Shown in pieces: positions 45,987 to 52,598 of a stretch of 64,000 nt of DNA. Source of the stretch: an uncultured Eubacteriales bacterium (lineage in GTDB: Bacteria; Bacillota; Clostridia; Lachnospirales; Lachnospiraceae); NCBI GenBank assembly GCA_900545175.1, contig UQYF01000008.1, forward strand, positions 1 through 64,000, read 5' to 3'. A program made the position numbers and the translations under genes. Each line of letters opens with the position of its first letter. Positions within the stretch are counted from its first letter, which is position 1. Below the pieces are notes generated by a model. The model saw only the letters and a program-made list of their open reading frames with translations, searched no databases and was not told where the DNA came from.

Positions 45987-46020
45987 AATTTCCTCCTATC
46001 TGAAGTGAGTACACTTCTAT

Positions 46021-46797
46021 TTATTGCTTTGAATTGTTATTTGTATTATTCAGAGAAGCTCTGGCTTCTTTGATACCTTTGATTATAACAGATTTTGCCT
46101 TGATAACCTGCTCTTTAGTCTCAGCAGGCACACCTTTTAATGGATAGTCTATGCCAAGACTCTCATATTTGACAACACCCATCGTATGATAAGGCAATAC
46201 ATCAAGTGCCTTGATATTCTTGAGCTTTCCAAGGAAAAGTCCAAGCTGATACAGATACTTCTCATTGTCAGTTATGCCCGGTACAACAACATGACGTATC
46301 CATGTAGGTATACCTTTATCGCTCAGATACTGTGCATATGCAAGTATGCCATCGTTAGGCTGACTGCAAAGCTTTAAGTGCTCTTCAGGGTCGATATGCT
46401 TGATGTCAAGCATTACAAGATCTGTGTACTGCATAAGTACATCCATCTTATCGACAATAGTCTTATTGTCAGGCTTAAATACAATGCCGGATGTATCAAT
46501 GCAGGTGTGTATACCCTGTGCCTTTGCTTTCATAAATAACTCTGTAAGGAAGTCTATCTGCAGGAGCGGTTCTCCACCCGTAACGGTAAGACCTCCGTTC
46601 TTGTAAAAGGACTTATTATCCTCATACTTCTGTAAAATCTCGTCTACAGAAATCTCTGTCCCACCGGTTGTAGCCCATGTATCGGGATTATGACAATATA
46701 GACAACGCATTGGGCAACCCTGTACGAACACCACAAAACGGATTCCAGGTCCATCGACGGTGCCAAAGGTTTCTAAGGAATGTATTCTCCCGTTCAT
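46021..46797 (-). CDS. pflA: Pyruvate formate-lyase activating enzyme (radical SAM)
   Basis: This 258-residue radical SAM protein has the cluster motif CX3CX2C (Cys28, Cys32, Cys35 in QGCPMRCLYCHNPDTW). SAM-binding features include TVTGGEPLLQ and VMLDIKHID. It abstracts a hydrogen from the glycine of the PFL glycyl-radical loop, here borne by the 81-residue protein at 47109-47354. The start ATG follows GGAGGAACAAGG. A terminator lies between it and the upstream pfl genes, so it has its own promoter. Confidence 0.95.
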   Translation of the reverse strand: MNGRIHSLETFGTVDGPGIRFVVFVQGCPMRCLYCHNPDTWATTGGTEISVDEILQKYEDNKSFYKNGGLTVTGGEPLLQIDFLTELFMKAKAQGIHTCIDTSGIVFKPDNKTIVDKMDVLMQYTDLVMLDIKHIDPEEHLKLCSQPNDGILAYAQYLSDKGIPTWIRHVVVPGITDNEKYLYQLGLFLGKLKNIKALDVLPYHTMGVVKYESLGIDYPLKGVPAETKEQVIKAKSVIIKGIKEARASLNNTNNNSKQ

Positions 46798-46830
46798 ATT
46801 AATCCTTGTTCCTCCATGTCAAAAAAATAA

Positions 46831-46904
46831 TACCAAATGAAACATAAAAATACAATAGAAATCTCTTTTGGTACTATAAAAGTATATCACTATTTATACC
46901 AAAA
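46831..46904 (-). promoter_or_regulatory. Leader of pflA with TACCAAA/TTTGGTA repeats
   Basis: Three copies of one heptamer lie in the AT-rich region before pflA: TACCAAA at 46831, the inverted TTTTGGTA at 46866-46873, and TACCAAAA at 46897-46904. The last two form an inverted repeat and may be a regulator site. No clear promoter hexamers were assigned. Confidence 0.35.
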
Positions 46905-46934
46905 TAAAAGTGAAAAAAGTATAAATACTATGTG

Positions 46935-46970
46935 TAAAAAACAGGCAGGCACAAGAAGTGTCTGCCTGTA
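46935..46970 (-). terminator. Terminator of the pfl operon
   Basis: On the minus strand, ACAGGCAGACAC and GTGCCTGCCTGT pair around TTCTT and are followed by TTTTTTACAC. It ends the transcript carrying pfl, the radical-less ORF and the glycyl-radical domain gene, separating them from pflA. Confidence 0.85.
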
Positions 46971-46987
46971 ATAATGGTACGTAATAT

Positions 46988-47125
46988 AAATTACATAGCC
47001 TGATGTGAAAGTACGTACATTCCATCAGATATACATTTCTCAGAATAAATTACATAGCCTGATGTGAAAGTAGAACTTTCCATCAGATATAAACTTTCGC
47101 AGGCTGAATTACATTGCCTGATGAA
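46988..47125 (-). repeat. 59-bp tandem units derived from the 3' end of the glycyl-radical gene
   Basis: Units start at 46988, 47047 and 47106, exactly 59 bp apart. The third contains the true stop codon and last codons of the glycyl-radical gene. The other two carry a diverged version of the same tail (TTACATAGCCTGATGTGAAAG). Each of the two extra units can fold, for example CTGATG...CATCAG with GAAAGT-ACTTTC inside. They form the 3' untranslated part of the operon before the terminator. Confidence 0.85.
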
Positions 47126-47354
47126 AAGTTCTGTTTATAACATCATCCTGCTGAGCCTTTGTGAGCTTGATGAAGTTAACAGCGTATCCTGATACACGGA
47201 TTGTGAGCTGTGGGTACTTCTCAGGATGAGCCTGAGCGTCAAGTAATGTATCTCTGTTAAGAACATTAACATTGAGATGATGTCCGCCCTTAGCTACATA
47301 TCCATCTAACATTGATGCAAGGTTGTCAATCTGGTTCTGACTAATTTCTGCCAT
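47109..47354 (-). CDS. Free-standing glycyl-radical domain of pyruvate formate-lyase (GrcA/YfiD-like)
   Basis: This 81-residue protein is equivalent to the C-terminal part of normal PFL: SMLDGYVAKGGHHLNVNVLN, EKYPQLTIRVSGYAVNF with the radical glycine at Gly56, and the tail VINRTFHQAM. In Enterobacteria a similar protein (GrcA) repairs oxygen-damaged PFL. Here the adjacent PFL core lacks this region, so this protein is probably an essential subunit. AAGGAGG precedes the ATG at 47354. The frame continues about 70 codons upstream, but that part overlaps another gene. Confidence 0.9.
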   Translation of the reverse strand: MAEISQNQIDNLASMLDGYVAKGGHHLNVNVLNRDTLLDAQAHPEKYPQLTIRVSGYAVNFIKLTKAQQDDVINRTFHQAM

Positions 47355-47433
47355 TGTATTAAATCCTCCTTGTTTTCCGAAGGAAAATCCGAGCCTCATG
47401 GCGAGGAGAGGATTTGTCCTCCTTGTTTTCTTC

Positions 47434-47640
47434 TTATTCATTTTCGTCTCCGTCGAGCCCGACATGAAGTGTCGGGACGCTGCATGCCATCTGGCCATTG
47501 CAGGCGAGACTGTTGTTGGTCTGTACTGTCTTTTCGGCTGCGGAAACAGTGTTGTCAACAACTACGTTGACGTGTCCGCCATCGGCAGCCATGAGATTAT
47601 CTAACATTGATACAATGTCGTCCACTTTAGAGTTGTCCAT
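47434..47640 (-). CDS. Small companion ORF resembling the start of the glycyl-radical domain but lacking the radical loop
   Basis: This 68-residue ORF has an excellent ribosome site (CAGGAGGTTATC before ATG 47640). Its first 40 residues, with DDIVSMLDNLMAADGGHVNV, align by eye with DNLASMLDGYVAKGGHHLNV of the glycyl-radical protein next to it. The RVSGYA radical loop is absent, and the C-terminal half (two Cys, acidic end) is different. It could be a degenerated duplicate or a regulatory decoy or chaperone for the PFL core. It lies between the core and radical-domain genes. Confidence 0.6.
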   Translation of the reverse strand: MDNSKVDDIVSMLDNLMAADGGHVNVVVDNTVSAAEKTVQTNNSLACNGQMACSVPTLHVGLDGDENE

Positions 47641-47669
47641 GATAACCTCCTGTAGAATGACCGCAGAAC

Positions 47670-47698
47670 CCGGACTGTAATGATAGGAGACAGTCCGG
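47670..47698 (-). other. Intercistronic stem-loop between pfl core and companion ORF
   Basis: CCGGACTG and CAGTCCGG form an 8-bp stem with a 13-nt loop and no T-run after it on the coding strand. It may mark an RNA processing or stability point setting different levels of core and radical-domain mRNA. Confidence 0.5.
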
Positions 47699-47714
47699 AA
47701 ACTGTGGGTTAATA

Positions 47715-47744
47715 ATTTTACTTACTTGTTAAGGTCTATGTCAA
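47715..47744 (-). promoter_or_regulatory. Possible internal promoter created by the pfl tail duplication
   Basis: On the minus strand TTGACA (plus 47739-47744), lying inside the duplicated pfl tail, is 18 nt upstream of TAAAAT (plus 47715-47720). The same TTGACA in the true coding tail has no -10 after it. It could give the small downstream genes extra transcription. Confidence 0.4.
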
Positions 47745-47808
47745 GATCTCCTGCGAACACATGTATTCGCAATTACTTGTTAAGGTCTATGTCAAGATCT
47801 CCTGCGAA
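47722..47808 (-). repeat. 36-bp direct duplication of the pfl 3' end beyond its stop codon
   Basis: The last 36 bp of the pfl core gene, stop included (47773-47808), are repeated without mismatch at 47722-47757, separated by 15 bp. The junction forms a near-perfect 20-bp palindrome (TGCGAA-CACATGTA-TTCGCA, 47752-47771). The copy is out of the gene and not translated from it. Confidence 0.93.
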
Positions 47809-49881
47809 TACTTGGTCTTCCTTACCAAGAGCACCTGGAACGATAGTAAATGTGTTAGAAATACCATCCTGTGCATCCTTGAATGGAAGCTTAGCAACTG
47901 ATGAAAGGGAAGCTACAGCACCGTTCTTATCACGTCCGTGCATTGGGTTAGCACCAGGAGCGAATGGAACACCAGCCTTACGTCCATCAGGTGTAGAACC
48001 TGTAGCGTTACCATAAGTAACGTTAGATGTGATTGTAAGGATAGATGTTGTAGGAACACCGTTTCTGTATGTGTAGTGAGAACGAACCATAGCCATGAAC
48101 TTCTCAACTATCTCAACTGCAATCTTATCAACTCTGTCATCGTTGTTACCATACTTAGGGAACTCGCCCTCAACCTCGAAATCAGTAGCTACGTTCTTAG
48201 CAACACCGATTGTCTTGATAACAGACTTAGCTGTCTGAGGATCCTTAACCTTCTTGGTAATCTCAACATCAGTTCTGATAACCTTAACCTTAGCGTACTT
48301 GATTGCTGATAAGGAGTCAGCTACAACTGAAAGACCAGCGATACCTGTTGCGAAGTATCTCTTAACCTCTCTGTCATGAAGAGCCATCTGAAGTCTCTCA
48401 TAGCAGTACTTATCATGCATATAGTGAATTACGTTAAGAGTGTTAACATAAACATCAGCTAACCACTCCATCATATCTGTGTACTTAGCCATTACATCAT
48501 CGTAATCAAGGTACTCGCCCTCAACAGGTCTGTACTTAGGACCAACCTGAACACCAGTCTTCTCATCAACACCACCGTTGATAGCGTAGAGGAGACACTT
48601 AGCAAGGTTAGCTCTTGCTCCGAAGAACTGCATTTCCTTACCAACTCTCATTGAAGATACGCAGCAAGCGATAGCATAGTCATCACCATGAGTTACTCTC
48701 ATGAGGTCATCGTTCTCGTACTGAACTGAAGATGACATGATAGATGTCTTAGCACAGAACTTCTTCCATCCCTCTGGAAGTCTTGTTGACCAGAGAACTG
48801 TCATGTTAGGCTCTGGAGCTGTACCAAGGTTGCTTAATGTGTGGAGGTAACGGAAGCACATCTTTGTTACAAGTGTACGTCCATCAACACCCATACCACC
48901 GAGGGACTCTGTTACCCAAGTAGGGTCACCAGCGAAGAGAGCGTTGTACTCAGGTGTACGAGCGAACTTAACAAGTCTTAACTTCATGATGAAGTGATCA
49001 ACGAACTCCTGAATCTCTTCCTCTGTAAATGTACCGTTAGCTAAGTCTCTCTGAGCGTAGCAGTCAAGGAATGTAGATGTACGTCCAAGAGACATGGCAG
49101 CACCGTTCTGCTCCTTAACAGCAGCAAGATAACCAAAGTAAGTAGCCTGAATAGCTTCCTGTACGTTAGTAGCAGGGTTAGAAATATCACAGCCGTAAAT
49201 CTCACCTAACTTCTTTAACTCCTTAAGAGCTCTGATCTGCTCGGAAAGCTCCTCTCTGTCACGGATAACATCAGGTGTCATAACCTTAGAAGTTGTAGCC
49301 TTCTGATACTCCTTATCCTTGATAAGGAAATCTACACCGTAAAGAGCAACTCTTCTGTAGTCACCGATGATACGTCCACGGCCATAAGCATCAGGAAGAC
49401 CTGTGATGATATGGTTAGAACGGCAAACTCTCATCTCAGGAGTATAAGCATCGAATACACCTGCGTTGTGTGTCTTTCTGTGAATTGTGAAGAACTTCTC
49501 AATCTCAGGGTCAATCTGGTAACCATTAGTTACAAGAGCAGCCTTAGCCATGTTGATACCACCGTATGGCTGAAGTGATCTCTTGAAAGGCTTGTCTGTC
49601 TGGAAACCGACAATCTTCTCTAAGTCCTTGTTGAGGTAGCCTGCTGCATGGGATGTGATTGTTGAAGGAACCTTAGTATCCATATCAAGGACGCCGCCCT
49701 TCTCACGCTCCTGCTTTGAAAGATCCATAACCTGTGCCCAAAGAGTCTTAGTTGCCTCTGTAGGACCGCAAAGGAAAGCATCATCTCCTTCATAAGGTGT
49801 GTAGTTTCTCTGGATGAAGTCTCTTACATCAACCTGCTCTTCCCACTTACCGCCTACGAAACCTGTCCATTCTGATCTCAT
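47773..49881 (-). CDS. pflB: Pyruvate formate-lyase catalytic core lacking the glycyl-radical domain
   Basis: This 702-residue protein matches PFL from its first residues (WTGFVGGKWEEQVDVRDFI) through the catalytic Cys406-Cys407 pair in AIACCVSSM. It ends at PGALGKEDQVFAGDLDIDLNK. Typical PFL is about 740-760 residues and continues into the glycyl-radical domain at this point. Here that domain is a separate gene downstream. The enzyme converts pyruvate and CoA to acetyl-CoA and formate under anaerobiosis. ATAGGAGG precedes the ATG. A strong promoter lies at 49996-50025. Confidence 0.93.
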   Translation of the reverse strand: MRSEWTGFVGGKWEEQVDVRDFIQRNYTPYEGDDAFLCGPTEATKTLWAQVMDLSKQEREKGGVLDMDTKVPSTITSHAAGYLNKDLEKIVGFQTDKPFKRSLQPYGGINMAKAALVTNGYQIDPEIEKFFTIHRKTHNAGVFDAYTPEMRVCRSNHIITGLPDAYGRGRIIGDYRRVALYGVDFLIKDKEYQKATTSKVMTPDVIRDREELSEQIRALKELKKLGEIYGCDISNPATNVQEAIQATYFGYLAAVKEQNGAAMSLGRTSTFLDCYAQRDLANGTFTEEEIQEFVDHFIMKLRLVKFARTPEYNALFAGDPTWVTESLGGMGVDGRTLVTKMCFRYLHTLSNLGTAPEPNMTVLWSTRLPEGWKKFCAKTSIMSSSVQYENDDLMRVTHGDDYAIACCVSSMRVGKEMQFFGARANLAKCLLYAINGGVDEKTGVQVGPKYRPVEGEYLDYDDVMAKYTDMMEWLADVYVNTLNVIHYMHDKYCYERLQMALHDREVKRYFATGIAGLSVVADSLSAIKYAKVKVIRTDVEITKKVKDPQTAKSVIKTIGVAKNVATDFEVEGEFPKYGNNDDRVDKIAVEIVEKFMAMVRSHYTYRNGVPTTSILTITSNVTYGNATGSTPDGRKAGVPFAPGANPMHGRDKNGAVASLSSVAKLPFKDAQDGISNTFTIVPGALGKEDQVFAGDLDIDLNK

Positions 49882-49995
49882 AATGAAAAAAACCTCCTAT
49901 TATAGTAAAGTGTTTTATATGTGTTATCCGCTTTCTACAGATTAAGCCGGATATACCGTCCCAACCAAACGGATTATACACTTTTTTATAGCTGT

Positions 49996-50025
49996 ATTAT
50001 ACAATGCACATTGTATACACGTCAA
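49996..50025 (-). promoter_or_regulatory. Promoter of the pfl operon with overlapping inverted repeat
   Basis: On the minus strand TTGACG (plus 50020-50025) and TATAAT (plus 49996-50001) are 18 nt apart, about 115 bp before the pfl start. Between them lies ACAATG-CA-CATTGT (50001-50014), a 14-bp inverted repeat that could be a repressor site. The rest of 49882-50270 is AT-rich leader shared with the divergent regulator gene; no further gene is seen in it. Confidence 0.7.
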
Positions 50026-50270
50026 GGGTTTAAGAATAAAATTCACGGATTGTACACAAAAATGTACATAAAAAAATTTATTAAAAGCCTTATAAATAAG
50101 GCAATTTAACGCTTTAATACTGTCAAGTACAAAGCGGGAGAAGTGTTGACTGCAGACGTTTATAATCTCTATGACATAGGTATAAAAATATGTTGTATAT
50201 AATAGCGATATGTAATATGATTGTTCTATAAGATATGGCATATTGCTTTAGATAAGACGAGGACAAGGAT

Positions 50271-52172
50271 ATGGAGTTAGGTATAGAACATATTATAAAA
50301 TTGATTGATAGCAGAAGAACTTTTTTAGGTATAAGTAAAAAGAAATTGGTTAAGGGTATATGCACTGTTGACATGATGTCTAAAATAGTAAATGGACAGG
50401 ACAGGAAACTGCATAAATTAGAAATAGATGCCCTGCTGCAGCGCATTGGATATAACGCAAAGAATTGTAACTGTTTGTTAGACATTGATGAATATAAGGC
50501 TTTTACTGCAAGGGAACATATTCGTGAACAGATAGAAAAATGTTATAAAGATAAAAATAATTATCAACATACTAAGAAAATGATTACGGAATATAAAAAT
50601 ACCTGTAAAAGTAATGCGGAGCTTCAGGCGGCGGAATATTTTGATATACAGCTTATGTGTATATCGGCGGAAAATAATTTGGTACAGAAAAAGAAGTGCA
50701 TGGATGCAATAAAATTGACAATAGATGATTTTTGTATGGATAATTTGCAGGAATATTTGTATAGCGAAATTGAAATTCTGATTGTTACAAGATTATTGCG
50801 TATAGCTGCTGATATAGGTGACAGGGATGTTGCACTTATAGGATATGAAAAGCTTTTAAGACTTTTGGGTCAGGACACATACTCTAATAATGAGTCAATG
50901 AAGTTTTTTGCCGGAATAATATATGATGCTTTATTAATATATATGGAAAGACAGCAGTATGAAAAGGTATCTGCTTTATGTCGGTATGCAATAGAAAAAA
51001 TGCCAAGGGAAAATAAATTCAGATATCTTCCTGAAATATATAATATGAAAGCACAGGCTGATGCGAGAACAATTGTCTCCCAAAAGGGTTATGATGAAGC
51101 TTTGTTTCAGTTGTTATATGAGCAGAGTGCAGAATATAAGATATATCAGGATTTGCGTTACATACCGGATAAATATCAAGATGAATATTATAATGACATT
51201 AAATGTCCTATGTATCGTGAATACAGGATTGTATTCGTTGGCGACATAATAAGGCAGAGAAGAATGCTGTGTGGAATGACCCAGAGTGAGCTTGCATATT
51301 ATATAAACAGTGACATTAAGGAAGGAGCGGATGAGATATGTAGTGAGAAAACGCTTTCAAGGCTGGAAAATGGAAAAACAGTAACATCGTGGAAAGTAAC
51401 AAGAAAATTGTTGGAGAGATTAAAACTTCCTCCAGAGAGATATTTTTTTGATTATGTGGCAGATGATTATAGTATTCTTGAAGAGATAAGTGATATAGAA
51501 AGGTGTATATCAGCTAAGAAATATGAGGGGCTGCTTGAACGTTGTGAAGATGTCAGGAAGAAAAATCCATTGCATTATTACCCATATAACTGTCAGGTTA
51601 TTGAGAAAATAGAGTATAAAATAAAACGAATTAATAATATAATATCAGGTGATGATGCATCGAGAGTGCTTACTAGAATGCTTGAGAGGACAATACCGGA
51701 AGGATATCTTACTGATGATTCGAGTATATACATGTTTATGGGTGAGCAGCACATCCTTGTAAATATTGTGCAGAATATTAGGATAACACAAGGAGAAAAT
51801 GCATGTCTTAAATTGTTGGAAAAGATGATAAGAGGCTATAAAGATACCTGTATTAATGAAGATGTCTGTACACCTTATATAGTTAATTTAAAACGGGCAT
51901 ATGAAAGCTATACTGCCAATACAGGAAACCTTGAATTAGCTTGTTTACTAGGTTATGAAGTACTTAGAGAGGCTATAAAACACAATATGCTGGGAGTACT
52001 GTCTCCCTGTCTGTATGATACTGCTTGGAATAGGGCAGAGGCGAATATAAAGGATGACGAATTGAGAAAAATGTTAAAGTGCGTGCATACAACCTCGATA
52101 ATACGCTGCAACCAATTCTTGAGGGAACTTTCGGAAGAATTATATAAGGATGTAACAGGGGATAAAATTTGA
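50271..52172 (+). CDS. XRE-type HTH regulator with helical (TPR-like) repeats
   Basis: This 633-residue protein has two HTH regions: a degenerate one at the N-terminus (about 5-65) and a clear XRE-type one in the middle (about 332-400: DIIRQRRMLCGMTQSELAYYI, then KTLSRLENGK). Long helical stretches rich in Tyr, Lys and Glu surround them (about 80-320 and 410-630). HTH plus TPR-like repeats is the layout of peptide-sensing RRNPP regulators, although those normally carry a single N-terminal HTH. It is divergent from pfl and precedes the SPASM relic and exporters, suggesting control of that peptide system. Confidence 0.7.
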   Translation: MELGIEHIIKLIDSRRTFLGISKKKLVKGICTVDMMSKIVNGQDRKLHKLEIDALLQRIGYNAKNCNCLLDIDEYKAFTAREHIREQIEKCYKDKNNYQHTKKMITEYKNTCKSNAELQAAEYFDIQLMCISAENNLVQKKKCMDAIKLTIDDFCMDNLQEYLYSEIEILIVTRLLRIAADIGDRDVALIGYEKLLRLLGQDTYSNNESMKFFAGIIYDALLIYMERQQYEKVSALCRYAIEKMPRENKFRYLPEIYNMKAQADARTIVSQKGYDEALFQLLYEQSAEYKIYQDLRYIPDKYQDEYYNDIKCPMYREYRIVFVGDIIRQRRMLCGMTQSELAYYINSDIKEGADEICSEKTLSRLENGKTVTSWKVTRKLLERLKLPPERYFFDYVADDYSILEEISDIERCISAKKYEGLLERCEDVRKKNPLHYYPYNCQVIEKIEYKIKRINNIISGDDASRVLTRMLERTIPEGYLTDDSSIYMFMGEQHILVNIVQNIRITQGENACLKLLEKMIRGYKDTCINEDVCTPYIVNLKRAYESYTANTGNLELACLLGYEVLREAIKHNMLGVLSPCLYDTAWNRAEANIKDDELRKMLKCVHTTSIIRCNQFLRELSEELYKDVTGDKI

Positions 52173-52243
52173 TGAAATTAACTATACAGAAACTTTTATA
52201 GTCAAAAAAATTTGTTGATATAATATAGATTGGTTTCAAGTAA

Positions 52244-52304
52244 AATAACACCCCGGATTTGTCTAATTTTCTATAGAAAAGTTAGACAAATCTGGGGTGT
52301 TATT
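52244..52304. repeat. 61-nt near-perfect palindrome
   Basis: The sequence starts AATAACACCCCGGATTTGTC and reads back to GGGGTGTTATT with one G/T wobble and one bulge. The loop TTTTCTATAGAAAA is itself palindromic. It is too symmetrical for an ordinary terminator, with little T-run after it. It abuts the truncated SPASM coding sequence, so it may be a terminator, a small insertion element or a deletion scar. Confidence 0.75.
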
Positions 52305-52577
52305 GGCGTTTATATTGATTATAATATGGGAAGCATCTATTCAACAAACAATGTTAAGAATATAAATTTTACATGTAATAGTTGTAACTCATGCTGGAAC
52401 AGATTCACATGTACACATGGATGTGTATATGAAGATATAGTACAAAGAAATAGAGGTGCAATGATAGAACCGGCTTTTTGTGCTTATTCAAAAAAAATGA
52501 CAGAATTGGCAATAGAAATCTGCATGAAATTACCACAGCAGAAATTAATAAAAATTCTTGGTATCAATAATCAATAG
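52305..52577 (+). pseudogene. C-terminal relic of a radical SAM/SPASM peptide maturase
   Basis: The frame carries YIDYNMGSIYSTNN, then CNSCNSCWNRFTCTHGC and FCAYSKKMTELAIEICMKL. This is the cysteine pattern of the SPASM domain that ends radical SAM maturases of ribosomal peptides (CxxCWxRFxCxxGC, later FC). The radical SAM half with its CX3CX2C motif is absent; a 61-nt palindrome replaces it. The first ATG is 52326. It could be translated as an 83-residue cluster-binding protein, but a truncated remnant is the simpler reading. ABC exporters follow. Confidence 0.7.
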
Positions 52578-52598
52578 AAAATAAAGGGGCATGTCTAT

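Noticed and set aside
45805..46008. Plus-strand ORF of 67 codons
   Set aside because: It is antisense to the ferredoxin gene, whose two CxxCxxCxxxCP motifs and ribosome site are on the minus strand.
46988..47125. Possible CRISPR-like array because of regular 59-bp spacing
   Set aside because: Only three units, no distinct spacers and no cas genes; the units are derived from the end of the glycyl-radical gene.
47109..47561. 150-codon version of the glycyl-radical protein
   Set aside because: The extra N-terminal part overlaps another gene, is unlike PFL, and the strong AAGGAGG site lies just before ATG 47354.
47498..47680. Plus-strand ORFs over 47370-47680
   Set aside because: They are antisense to the radical-less companion ORF and the glycyl-radical gene, both of which have strong ribosome sites on the minus strand.
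47758..47777. Family 1 element end at the pfl tail junction because of TTCGCAATTAC
   Set aside because: The match covers only about 11 nt, overlaps the gene's own stop codon, and no second terminus or target duplication is present.
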